Source: Agriotes lineatus
Lineage: Eukaryota; Arthropoda; Insecta; Coleoptera; Elateridae
Length of the DNA stretch: 64,000 bases
Reading direction: 5' to 3'
NCBI GenBank assembly: GCA_940337035.1
Contig: CALNHX010005138.1
Location: 1 to 64,000, forward strand
Shown: in pieces, positions 1-9,835 of the stretch
How positions within the stretch are numbered: position 1 is the first letter of the stretch
Layout of the letters: every line of letters starts with the position of its first letter
Translations under genes and position numbers: made by a program
The notes under the pieces: generated by a model
What the model was told of the DNA's origin: nothing
The model's input: the letters and a program-made list of their open reading frames with translations, nothing else
Database searches by the model: none

Positions 1-30
1 TACCAGAAGCACTGCGGGTGTAGGCGGATG

Positions 31-758
31 CAGTAAATACCGCTACTGATGTGCTAAATCGGACACGATCAACTCCTATGAATTCGAAAACTCCAATTGA
101 ATTGTGGCAAACACTCGATCACCTAATAATTTTTGGAACAGAGTACTTTGTGCACATATCCACTCAGAAACGCAAAGAAATGGATAGGAAGCGTATAAAA
201 AGGATTCTGGTTAGCTATTGAGTGTTCATATCTGAAAAGAAAGAAGTAGTTTGCAGTAAGAATGTAATCTTCAAACAAGAGGGACCAATTGTAGAATGTA
301 TTCAACCAACGTCTAATGCTGATGTTGATAATGTCGTGAACGATAAAACAGACTTTACTGAAGATGACGAAAAAACCAAAAACAAAAAAAATTTAGATAC
401 TGCCAGATAGGACTAAACTCAATTTGCCTCAACAGTTCGATTCATATGCATTGTAAGCCGAAGCTGAACGTAAGACAGTTCAGAAAGCCATGTTTTCAAA
501 AGCAAATATAATTGGCAAGCGGCTATGGATGACGAAATGAATTCTTTGAATGAAACTGAACCTGGAAGTTGACGAGTTTTAATAAACCTCTAGAGAAGCG
601 TTGAATTTTCCTAGTCAAAGAAAACCCTCGTGGCAGTATTGTGAGCTTGAAAGGAGGCAAGTTGGGAAAGGTTTTTCACAGAGTTGAAGTCGATACCATG
701 AAACTGAAGGATTTTCTGGAATTAGCATCTAGAGAAGAAATGTCCGTTTAAGGGGGAG
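31..758 (+). pseudogene. Ty1/copia retrotransposon pol relic (integrase to RT start)
   Basis: Translation of about 31-222 gives a copia integrase C-terminal block: TPIELW, then IFGTEYFVHI, then RKRIKRILVSY, which is the usual 'TPxELWxGxKP...RVFGC...VHIP...R.K..IFVGY' layout. It ends in a TGA where the family reads on through G(Y). The reading continues with SEKKEVVCSKNVIF, matching the S.RDV.F segment. Further down, 522-560 gives AMDDEMNSLNE, the start of the copia reverse transcriptase, followed by stops. The tail (about 700-750) reads KLKDFLELASREEMS, like the RNase H end. Most of the RT and RNase H is missing and frames shift, so it is a dead internally deleted copy. Its 5' end lies outside the window. 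Confidence 0.75.
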
Positions 759-1810
759 TGTTGAAGTATAAATAGATAGGGTGTCTTGATGTCAATTTGA
801 AGTATTTGCCCTACAACAGGGTACAGACAGATTTTTGTCCCATATTACTCTAAAGTAGTTTTCCCGCTGTCAATCATATATGCCAGTGATGGTTTGCGGA
901 AAGTTCGTTCCCCACATTTCGTTCCCCACATTTCGTACCCCACATTTGGTTCCCGGGATATTTCGTCTCCCCACATCTCGTACCCGGAAACTTCGTTCCC
1001 GAGCGAGCTCAATTTATCTGCTAGATTACCGGGTGTTGAAAAACGAGTGCAGCGATCGGAATGCAGTTAGAAAAATGAAAGATATTTTAATTAATTAATT
1101 TATTATAATAAACTTATAAGAACAATATGTCCCCGGATTGAGTTTACAAGAGGGAATTAAATTTTATTTTAGTTTTAAATATAAATGTTATAGGAATTAA
1201 AATTCCTGCTTGGTTTGTAGAGAATTTTAAGAAAATTTTCAGTTTTTCAAAAACAAGTCGGCCTTGACAGTTAAGCAAAAGCTATTTTCTTTTCATGTAA
1301 ACTACCTTTATTGTTCATAATACGGCAAAATATTACTAAGAAAAGTTGTTCAGAATGAGAAAATATGGCCGTATACAAGATATAAGAAAGATACTTAGAT
1401 TAAACCCTCATTTTTAATAAATACAATTTATTTAGTTCTTATAAGTTTATTATAATGAATAAATTAATTAAAATATCTTTCATTATCTAACTGCATGCCG
1501 ATCGCTGCATTCGTTTTTCAACACCCGGTAATCTAGGAGACAAATTGAGCTCGCTCGGGAACGAAATTTCCGGGTACGAGATGTGGGGAGACGAAATATC
1601 CCGGGAACGAAATGTGGGGTACGAACTTTCCGTATCCCGCCAGTGATATAGCCTTAGTAACAAAGCGTGTAAGTCGGTGACAATATTTGTTTGCTGCTCT
1701 CCCTTGACAACGGAACTTAATATTATTATTAATTTTCTAGAATAATATAGTACGAGCGGCGGTGACACTAAGTCTAGTGTGATAAAACTTTTCAATGTCA
1801 TATATATAAT
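750..1810 (+). mobile_element. Copia polypurine tract and 3' LTR, interrupted by another element
   Basis: A purine run AAGGGGGAG at 750-758 is directly followed by TGTTGAAG, the usual polypurine tract then 5'-TG of a 3' LTR. The pol relic ends immediately upstream, which fits. The LTR sequence is split by the element at 891-1638 and resumes after it. The downstream LTR end is not clear; it probably lies before about 1810. No matching 5' LTR is in the window. Confidence 0.5.
891..1638. mobile_element. Non-autonomous long-TIR element, Mutator-like (9-bp target duplication)
   Basis: Two long inverted arms, 891-1123 and 1435-1638, face each other around an AT-rich core with no coding sequence. 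Both flanks carry GCCAGTGAT (882-890 and 1639-1647), a perfect 9-bp target site duplication. The arms end in GG(T/G)..CGGAAAG. Near each end the arm is a tandem series of a 14-15 base unit of the form TTCGTNCCCCACAT. Long TIRs with a 9-bp duplication are typical of Mutator-like elements, and foldback elements also have repeat-built arms. The element sits inside the copia LTR, so it is younger than it. Confidence 0.7.
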
Positions 1811-1839
1811 TCGTTAGGTCATTGATGGGGAAACATAAA

Positions 1840-2150
1840 ATGGCAGTGCTGCCACGTGTGGACCGAACGGCACTATAAAAAAATATTTAGATAATTTTTT
1901 TTTTTTCAATATCTAGTATCATAAAACTTCAGGATTCTGATTGTTTCTCGAAACAGGGGAGGGGTAGGGCTTTAAGAAAAAACAGTGCTGCCACTCTCCG
2001 AGCGAACTCTTATCAGCGGCAGCAGGGAGATCAGTGATCCCTCAGATCCTATTTTCTAGTATCATCAAACTTCATACAAATTCAAACGTTATCTGAAAGA
2101 TCATCAATTTCTGTGTAAGAAAAACCACTGCTGCCTTTTCCAGTGTGGAA
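1840..2150 (+). repeat. Diverged tandem units of about 165 bp at the foldback edge
   Basis: Two to three units share the order TCTAGTATCATnAAACTTC, then an A-rich stretch, then CAGTGCTGCCAC or CACTGCTGCC. The last unit is also the outer part of the left arm of the foldback element. Confidence 0.5.
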
Positions 2151-3780
2151 AATGGCGGCAGCAGCATTTGAAAGTCGCGATTATCGCAACCGAATTTCGC
2201 GTGTTCATTCGGTTTTATCGGCATTAATCCGGTTTTTTCGATTTGTACTAATGAAATACGCGTGACATTGTAAATTGCAATAAATTTTCTATTGCGTTGA
2301 TTGTTTAAACAAATGAAATTGTACTTTTTATGTGATATTTTTCGAGCTTTCCTTATTTCTCTTGTTTTTTTTCATATTTTCCAAGCCTTCGATTCCAATT
2401 GAGAATGAATTAGTTCTATCTAAATTAGATTCTATCAATTATTCCAAGTTCATTGATTTTTGGGCCGTTTTTTAGGTCTTTTCGCGTTTTTCACAGCACG
2501 TACGAATCCGTTTCGCAGTTTTATTGAAACATGCCATTTATTTATCAGGACAGGGATTGTTTGAACAAATTAGAAGTATTTAACTTGGAACATAAAGATT
2601 TTTGAGCTATTTTTAAGCAGAAATTGAGTCTGCGGCGTTGATTTATTTCACCAACTGTAAGAGAATGGAAGCGTGTTTAAATAAGTAATGGTCTTGTTTT
2701 GTGAAAACGAATTTAATTTCTTTCTAGATTTATGCATACAAATGTTGGTTTATAAAAAACACAAAGATTATGAAAAGTTCGCAATGAATTATTATTGAAA
2801 CAATTTGCCCATTTAGTAAATTTGGCATTATATTAAAAGTTAAAATTACAGGAGTAGCTAACAATTAAAGCATCGAAGCAACTTATCACTAGTTTTCGTG
2901 GTCAGAATCAAAACTTTCTGCTTCAAATTCTTTGTCATCTTCGTCGTTGTTATCTGTTGCCAAAGATAGTATATCGTCAACGTAACAAAGCATTTTTTGA
3001 AGAAGTAAAATACGTTGAGATTACAAAAAAGGACAGCGATGCGACCGTTGCTGACTGCTTCTCAAACGAAAGTGAGCATAAAGCATACCAACTACCGACG
3101 AATGGGCTTTGTAGGTCCTTTTGCTACCCTCTAGCCAATCAGAATGTGCCACTTGTGAATAGCACAGCCGGGGTCCTACAAAGTAAGTTGGTAAAATAAA
3201 TCAACGCCGCAGACACAATTTCTGCTTAAAAATAGCTCAAAAATCTTTGTTCCCAGTAAAATACTTCTAATTTGTTCAAACAATCCCTGTCTTGACAAAT
3301 AAATGGCATGAATAAAAAAAAGCGAAACGGATTCGTACTTGCTGTGAAAAACACGAAAAGACCTAAAAAAGCGACCCAAAAATCAATGCTATTGGAATAA
3401 TTGATAGAATCTAATTTGCTTAAACAATGATCCCAAGTATTGTTGCAACGAATAGAACTAATTTATTCTCAATTGGAATTAAAAGCATGGAAACTATAAA
3501 AAAAACAAGAAAAATATGGAAAAATCGAAAAATATTACATAAAAAAAAGAATTTCATTTGTTTAAATAATCAACAACATTGAAAATTTATTGGAAATTAC
3601 GATGTCAGTGTATTTCATTAGTACAAATCGAAAAAAACCGGATTAATGCTTTCTGGAAAAGGCAGCAGCGGTTTTTCTTACACAGAAATTGATGATCTTT
3701 CAGATAACGCTTGAATTTGTATGAAGTTCGATGATACTAGAAAATAGGATCCGAGGGATCACTTATCTCCCTGCTGTCGG
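2016..3780. mobile_element. Foldback-type element with arms of about 600-640 bp
   Basis: The left arm (about 2016-2657) and the right arm (about 3184-3780) are reverse complements over roughly 600 bases with scattered mismatches and small indels. Examples are GGAGATCAGTGATCCCTC against GAGGGATCACTTATCTCC at the outer ends, and CGCCGCAGAC against GTCTGCGGCG at the inner ends. The middle (about 2660-3180) is unique and holds an 80-codon open frame at 2957 with no recognised domain. No target duplication is visible because the right edge abuts the LINE at 3781. Confidence 0.65.
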
Positions 3781-3841
3781 GAGACCGAAGGCTAGCAAGC
3801 AGGCCACCATAGGCCATTTTTGCCAACCCCATACCATCCCC

Positions 3842-4540
3842 TCAACCGCCTTCATTATCGTCCTCTTCGATGGGCTCTTCTCCCTGCTTAAACCTTCCTG
3901 ATTTTCTAATGAAGATCAGAATTTCGGCCCAGGATAGGGAGTTCAACTCTTCCATTCGAAGCGTAGGTGCTCCAAAGGTTCTATACCTCAGCCGCTGATA
4001 CGCTTCGCATTCTCCCAAGTAGTGAAAGGACGTTTCCTCGTCCCTCCCACATCTTGGGCAGATGGGATCTTCCTCTACTCCTATCAGTGTTAGGTGTCTC
4101 TTTAGTTTACAGTGGCCTGTCAAGATCCCTATCAAAAGATTTGTGGTTCTTCGGCTTCTTCCCATTAGCCAGACCGATTTCTTTGAATCAAATCCCGCTA
4201 TGTGGTACTTTGCCTGACGGCAGCCCCTGCATCCTTTCCACTTTTCCTCGCTGGTCTTGTAGGCCCACCCGGTTAGGGCTGCTGAGACCTGCTGCCTTGT
4301 TATACCCAAAAAAGGTTCCGGTCCAAAACAAGTTTCCCCGGCTCCGAGTTTGGCTAGTTCGTCCGCCTTCTCGTTGCCTTGGACCCCCGTGTGTCCCGGA
4401 ACCCAGATGAGCTCGACGTCCTTTTCCCTTGCCAATTCGGCTAAAGCATCTCCTCATTCCTGGACAAGAGCTGATCTTGTCTTCGCCGAGAAGATTGCTT
4501 TTAGTGCGGCTTGGCTGTCGGAGCAAATATAAATTTTGAT
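3842..4540 (-). pseudogene. LINE ORF2 C-terminal part: RNase H domain and cysteine-rich tail
   Basis: The minus frame gives IYICSDSQAALKA (the D of the RNase H active site), then an in-frame stop near 4455, then LIWVPGHTGVQGNEKAD, the conserved C-terminal RNase H motif with catalytic H and D. A CPRCGRDEETSFHYLGEC segment near residue 130 of the 197-codon open part matches the C..C...H....C motif common at LINE ORF2 ends. The stop codon within RNase H shows decay. Confidence 0.8.
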
Positions 4541-5867
4541 CCCTGTACTGCCCATGTGACTGCACCTTCCGTTATAATTCCCTCAGCGAACTGCCAGTTC
4601 TCTATAGGAACTGGTTCCTGTTCCGCTATGGGTGCTAATTGGATGGCGTCGTCTCCTGGAAAGTGGACTTCCAGAAGGTGTTGTAAAGACTCCTCTCTGG
4701 ATGTTGTCCACATCCCATCGACCTTTTTTAACGCTCCTACTGTTTGGCTAGTTTCGCGGCTTAAGATTTTCATCAGTCTAGCAGAGTCCGATACTGAGTT
4801 TAACTCTGAACAGTATTTCTGCCAGCTAGATCTTTTGCTGCGCCTTAACTCATTTTTAAACCTATTCCTGGCCATTTTGAAAGTGTCCCATGAGGCCTGT
4901 GTCCCTTCTCTGATAGCTCGATTAAAGATTCGCCTGGATTCCTTGCGCAGATCGGCTAGAGTGCCGGTCCACCATGGTACCCTACGAACTCGAGCCTCCC
5001 TGAGAGGACAAGCCTCCTCATAAGCTGAGACAATTTTACTTGCCAGTTGCTCTACGTCTTTACTTAATTGTTCTTTTGTGCATATACCTTCCTCTGGTTG
5101 GCCTCTTTGGCGAACGAGACTGGAACGATAACTTTCCCAGTCTGTTGCCCTGGGGTTCCGGTAGGGAATTTCCAGAGGCTTGTCGGAATTCATTTCCATT
5201 CTGATCATACGATGATCAGATGTCACGATTTCCGACGTCACTTTCCAGTTTTCAATATTGATTGAAAAACACCTAGAGGCCACTGTAATGTCAATTACCT
5301 CCTTTCGGATGCTATTGACAAAAGTGGGCTCTGTACCTTTGTTCATTATCTCAAGATCCGTGGACGCCAAATATTCTAGTAGGGTTTCACTCCGAGGGTT
5401 AATGTCTGAGCTCCCCCACGCCGAATGATGTGCATTGGCGTCACATCCGACAATTACCGGAAGACCTTTATCTCTCGCAAACGATATTAAGCGTTCGAAT
5501 TCCTCCTTAGGTATACGCTCGTCATCCGAGGGAAAATACGCGCTTCCTACTACTACCTTATGGTTTCTACCACCTACCTGATACTCCAGAACCGCTGCAG
5601 TGAGGTCCTTGGTTCCCAGTTGCGGTAGTGGTACCATGCTGAGATCCCTGGACACCATGATACAGGTCCTGGGTCGATCATTTACTTCCTCGCCAACCAC
5701 TACATCGTAGTTGGCCATCCTCAGTCCCCTGACCTTATTCCTGTAAACATACGGTTCTTGAATGAGAACTATTTCTCTCCTGCCAGTTAGGGCGCTCATC
5801 AGCTCTGCCGTAGCGCCCCGCCTCTACTGTGCTGAAGATTGATTTGACTTACCCGCAGTAAATCCAT
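4501..5867 (-). pseudogene. LINE ORF2 N-terminal part: EEP (AP-like) endonuclease and linker
   Basis: The open frame 5799-4501 holds an endonuclease/exonuclease/phosphatase domain: LIQEPYV (metal-binding E), GCDANAHHSAWGS (D and N of the active site) and TSDHRMI (terminal SDH). It nicks target DNA to prime reverse transcription. An upstream ATG at 5867-5865 begins MDLLRVSQINLQHS, the usual start of the family, but a one-base shift near 5820 separates it from the main frame. After a charged linker of about 180 residues the frame reads ITEGAVTWAVQG, the lead-in to the RT domain, then runs out of frame into RNase H sequence at about 4540. The RT (about 1.5-2 kb expected) is gone. Confidence 0.85.
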
Positions 5868-5902
5868 TATGGGGAGTTCATGGTGCGGGGGCTGTGGTCC
5901 TT

Positions 5903-7195
5903 TCAGTTATCCTTCTTGGCCTGCTTTGACACGCCGGCCTCAGAAGAGTCCTGGTGGACTGCTCCACTCCACGTCGGCACCCTTCGCACTGCGAGAGTAA
6001 CCAACTGGTAGTAAAGCTGCCACCCAGACTCCTCCAGAGTTCGGACAGTATCTCCGCTGACCATGAAGGTCAAGAACCACCCTCCTGGTCCTCCTGTCGT
6101 CTGAACATGCCTCCATTGCTCCACTCTTAGTGAGCGGTTCTGCATGGAAAGCATCTGCCTCAGCTTTTCCAGGTCAACCTCCTCTTGGCTTCTGAGCCAG
6201 AAACCCACCTTCTCTAGCCATGGTGCCTCCGATGGCCTTGTTGGGGCAAAGGTGACTCCCTCGGCACTGAGAGGTGTCCAGCCCTCCAGCCATCTTGCTG
6301 AGGTGTCGTCCTGGGCAGTGACTAAGAACCAGCCTGGTTCCACTAGTCCTGAGTTCCTAAACCGGAGTTCTGGCCCCTGGGGACCCCCTTCGGGGCCTGC
6401 CATGGCACTGAACATCTCGGCAACTATGTTCGCTCTAATTGCCTCAGCTTCCTTTGGGAGAACCTGGCCATCTGGTCGGTCAGACCTGATTACAACCTGG
6501 TTCTCCCTATTAGGCGGCTTCGGCTCCGTTGCTCGCTGGGACTTAGCCGTGGTTTTTCTCAAAGGATGAGAAGCCTTGGCTTTCCCTGCTTGCTTCGGTA
6601 AGCTTTTTGGCCTTTTTTTCACTGCCTCTGGGGGAGTGTCATCACTCCTCGGTCTCTTAATGGTCGGTCGGGTACCTGAAGGACCTGGTTGGCCTTCCGT
6701 TACCCTGACTCGTCCCATGGAGTGCGTGATGAGCTCTATGGGTTTGCGTGCAGCAGCCCCTTTTGCTCTCCTCGCCTCCGGACCTCTTATTTTTCCCGAG
6801 GGCTGTCTCTGCAGCTTACATGGGCCCCTAGGTTGCTGGCCCTGGCCACTCTTTGGAGAGTCGCCTGGACTTGCTTCCCTAGGACCCTTGTCAGCCGCTT
6901 CCTGGGAGGAGTGTTCTGCCTGGCTTGCCTGGGCCGATGGACCCTGGCCTTCCCGCAGTTTCCTCCGTTTTGCCCTCTCTTCTCGCCTTTTAAGGGTTCT
7001 GGTCTTCCGCTTATTTTCCTTTCGCTTCTCTTTGCGGCGGGCCTCCCTAGCCGCTTTATCCATGGGGGAAACGCTAGTCTCCCCCTCGGATTCGCTGGCT
7101 GATGACCCGAGAAGCAGTTCCTCTTTCTCCGAATTTATTTCGGCGCCTTCCTCTAATACTTTTTTGCAGCTAGGGTGCTCCGGGTTTTCTGGCAA
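5903..7195 (-). CDS. LINE ORF1 protein, basic, 430 residues
   Basis: The frame is intact and GC-rich, 103 bases upstream of the ORF2 start. Residues about 45-80 are strongly basic (RRKEKRKENKRK), followed by a low-complexity Pro/Gly/Gln/Lys region to about residue 250. The last 170 residues look globular, with repeated W and FLV/FWL positions (GWFLVTAQDD, GFWLRSQEEV, GGWFLTFMVSG). I see no CCHC zinc knuckles, which many insect LINE ORF1 proteins have. The C-terminal part resembles the tryptophan-rich domain (DUF4780-like) of some insect LINE ORF1s, an uncertain match. Role by family: RNA binding within the retrotransposition particle. Confidence 0.65.
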   Translation of the reverse strand: MPENPEHPSCKKVLEEGAEINSEKEELLLGSSASESEGETSVSPMDKAAREARRKEKRKENKRKTRTLKRREERAKRRKLREGQGPSAQASQAEHSSQEAADKGPREASPGDSPKSGQGQQPRGPCKLQRQPSGKIRGPEARRAKGAAARKPIELITHSMGRVRVTEGQPGPSGTRPTIKRPRSDDTPPEAVKKRPKSLPKQAGKAKASHPLRKTTAKSQRATEPKPPNRENQVVIRSDRPDGQVLPKEAEAIRANIVAEMFSAMAGPEGGPQGPELRFRNSGLVEPGWFLVTAQDDTSARWLEGWTPLSAEGVTFAPTRPSEAPWLEKVGFWLRSQEEVDLEKLRQMLSMQNRSLRVEQWRHVQTTGGPGGWFLTFMVSGDTVRTLEESGWQLYYQLVTLAVRRVPTWSGAVHQDSSEAGVSKQAKKDN

Positions 7196-7795
7196 GTTTA
7201 ATTCTTGTTCTCAATCTATTTCCATTTCATTCAATTTAAGGGGGGTGTGTATTTTGTTTCTGTTTGTGCTTGTTCTGTGTTAGTGTGCGTGAAGTAGTAT
7301 GAGTGATTGCTTTGGGGTTGGGGTCCTCTGTGTACTAGTTTCCGCGAAGTAGCATGGCAGAGCTGGTCCCGATTAGGAGGTCTGGGCCGCCGCTGAGGAA
7401 GCCCCCCGAGATACGCAGCAGGGCCCTATTCCAGGCACCACCTGGCACTACTACATACCACGGGATTTTTCGACGGTTGAAAGGGCAGCCCCCTACGCTG
7501 GTTAGGAAAGGGTGGGCCCCTGTACTACCCGTCGGCCCAGGTGTGCCATACCTGGTTTCTAAGCCAGCTACCACTGCCAGATCAACCCAACCAGGGCCCC
7601 GCCTCGATACTTCTTGAAAAACGGAGATACCGGTCTTCCCTGCCCCCGTGTACATGTTGTGTAGATGTGTTTATTGGGTGTATGTGTAAATGTGTGTGCT
7701 GTCCTTTTAGGTCAGCTCTTACGCCAGACAGGACATACCGTGGGACTATTCTACGGGTCTAAGCCCGGCGCCGGACCCCAACGGCCGTTACATTT
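7196..7795 (-). other. LINE 5' UTR, GC-rich
   Basis: GC-rich sequence between the ORF1 start and the abrupt drop to AT-rich DNA near 7795. A 106-codon minus frame (7655-7335) here has no recognisable domain, is rich in Gly/Pro and is probably a composition artefact. The extreme 5' end (about 7795-7725) is rich in potential stem sequence such as CCGGCGCCGG. Confidence 0.5.
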
Positions 7796-8180
7796 GACAG
7801 ATGCAAACAAATAAACAGCAAACTAATTTGTTGATGCTTTGAGATGATTTAGTAATTTCAAGGCACCGCTGATTTGTCAAAAAATGGTATTTTATTTCTT
7901 TAAATTTTCGGTTTTCCGAAATGTAAAATGATAAATGCTGGCATAAATGGATACAGAATTTTTTTCTCTACAAAAAACTTCAATACAAGTTTGCTCTAAA
8001 ATAATTAAGGAAGCAAATATTTTCATATGAAGAAATTACCATTGAAATCCCTATGGTGCGTAAAGCATTTCTACACCCTGTATATACATAAAGGAAAGTC
8101 ACAACCCTGACTAATCAAAGCAGAGCCGACACCACTGGTACTAGAAACTTGAAATTTGGGTGGAAGGTTCGATTTGTTAC
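7796..8180. other. Gene-free AT-rich spacer
   Basis: No coding frame or recognisable RNA. It contains a CACCCTGTATATA string near 8073, a frequent end sequence of insect repeats. Confidence 0.4.
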
Positions 8181-9835
8181 GTAAGGTAGTGTTTTCACGA
8201 GTTCCTCAATATCTCTTACACCCGATGAGATAGCTATTTGGTGTTTACTTGCAAATATTATCAGTAATAATAGGACGAGAGGTCAAAATATTGCCGACAA
8301 TAATTTTGGCGATTCAGATACGAGTTTCTGCGGCGACGAAAATAACGACGAGTGCTTGCACGAGTCGTTATTTTTTAAAGCAACAGAAACGAGACAATCT
8401 GAAGAGCAAAAATTGTCTGCAATATTTCGACCTAGAGTCCTATTCGTCTTGACAATTTAACTTTTTATTAAAAAATAGTTACAGAAAAAATTGTCGCTGA
8501 AATAAAGCTCCTCGAAATATTGTCACTACAATAATTGTTACAAAAAATTGTCTTTGAAATAAAGCTCCTCGAATTATTGTCGCTGGAATAAAGCTCCTCG
8601 AATTATTGTCACTAAAATAATCGTTCGATTGGTAGTTTATTTTTAAATTGAAGAATGCCATTGGTTGACAATGACATCAGTTAAATTGTCAATGCAAATA
8701 CCTAGACACTTATTTTAGTATTTTGCCCTAATCAACCCCTAAAGGCGCAAATCTGGATTGGGGGTGAATTAAAGAACCCTAAGTATTTCCTATGTTTATT
8801 AAGTTAGAACATTCTTTTTTGGCACATAGATTGATTTTTAAAATATTTAGAAAGGGGTGTAAGGGAATTTGAAAATGTTAACCCTAAAGGGGTAAAAGGA
8901 GGATAAACTGAAAAGTGGTGGGGGAGGGGGTTAAATTTATTAACTTTTTTCACCGTGAGTTCCATTTCACAATAATATGGGTTAAAAGGGATATTTTGAA
9001 ATTCCTCCCCTACGGGGGTGAAAAGGGGTAAACTGTGTTTTCACGAGTTCCTCAATATCTCTTACACCCGATGAGATAGCGATTTGGTGTTTACTTGCAA
9101 ATATTATCAATGCAAATACCTAGACACTTATTTTAGTATTTTGCCCTAATCAACCCCTAAAGGCGCAAATCTGGATTGGGGCTGAATTAAAGAACCCTAA
9201 GTATTTCCTATTTTTATTGAGTTAGAACATCCTTTTTTGGCGTACAGATGGATTTTTAAAATATTTAGAAAGAGGTGTAAGGGAGTTTGATAATTTTAAC
9301 CCTAAAGAGGTAAAAGGAGGAGAAACTGAAAAAGGGTAGGGGGTGAATTAAAGACCCTTCGTTACTCCTATGTTTATTGAGTTAGAACAGTCTTTTTTGG
9401 TATATAGATATATTTTTAAAATATCTAAAAAATGGTTTAAGTGATTTTGAAAAATGTACCCCTAAAGGGGTAAACTATGTTTTCACGAATTCCACAATAT
9501 CTGTTAGGACCGGTAAGATATCAACTTGGTGTTTGCATGAGTAGCTATCCAATGCAAATGTTTAAAACCACATTTCATTGCCCTAATCAACCCTTAAACG
9601 ATGCGAATTTGAATTCGGGGTGAATTATAGAACCCTTTGTATCTCCTGTGATTGTTGAGTTAGATCATTCTTTTTTGGCATATAAATGTATTTTTAAATC
9701 TTTAGAAAAGGCTTTTAAGGGTTTTATAAATTTCACCCCTAAAGCGGTAAAAAGGGAAAACTGAATAGAAGTAGGAAGTTGATTTTTTTTAGAAATTTCA
9801 CCCCTAAGAGGCGAAAACGGGTAAACTGTTTAGCG
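8181..9835 (+). repeat. Tandem array of about three diverged units of 350-450 bp
   Basis: Each unit starts with a block reading TTTTCACGAGTTCCTCAATA (8192, 9038) or a diverged form (9480), then GATAGCnATTTGGTGTTTACTTGC. It continues with TTGCCCTAATCAACCC, a TTCTTTTTTGGC block, and CCCTAAAGnGGTAAA. The first unit is lengthened by the insertion at 8264-8691. The units carry no coding potential. Confidence 0.75.
8264..8691 (+). mobile_element. Insertion with YGAR palindrome, empty site visible in next unit
   Basis: Unit 2 of the array reads GCAAATATTATCAATGCAAA without a break. Unit 1 has the same flanks but carries about 425 extra bases after TATCA and resumes with TCAATGCAAA, so TCA (8261-8263, 8689-8691) is duplicated. 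The insert begins with an imperfect palindrome (about 8269-8442) with facing CGAG at 8349-8352 and 8361-8364 around TGC-TT-GCA. It then has a segment bounded by GACAATTTAAC and GTTAAATTGTC, containing three copies of a unit like AATAAAGCTCCTCGAA. Two ATTGG motifs lie near its end. Confidence 0.65.

Larger units (their letters stand above)
3781..7795 (-). mobile_element. Two-ORF non-LTR retrotransposon lacking its reverse transcriptase
   Basis: Read on the minus strand the order is a GC-rich 5' UTR (7795-7196), ORF1 (7195-5903), ORF2 endonuclease and linker (5867-4540), RNase H plus tail (about 4540-3842), then a short 3' UTR. It is markedly GC-richer than the surroundings. An N-terminal EEP endonuclease with an RNase H towards the C-terminus points to the R1/LOA/I group of insect LINEs. 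The RT domain that should separate them is absent. Ends are estimated from composition and loss of similarity; no target duplication was found. Confidence 0.75.

Noticed and set aside
6144..7283. Long plus-strand frames opposite ORF1 (also 3967-5023 opposite ORF2)
   Set aside because: Antisense shadows of GC-rich LINE coding sequence with no domain of their own.
7335..7655. 106-codon minus-strand frame
   Set aside because: Lies in the GC-rich LINE 5' UTR, Gly/Pro-rich, no domain; composition artefact.
7725..7795. Possible HDV-like ribozyme at the LINE 5' end
   Set aside because: Some LINEs start with such ribozymes and stems like GGGTC/GACCC exist here, but I could not build the required double pseudoknot.
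8480..8630. Short repeated unit resembling a CRISPR array
   Set aside because: Only three imperfect units with no regular spacers, inside an insertion in an animal genome.
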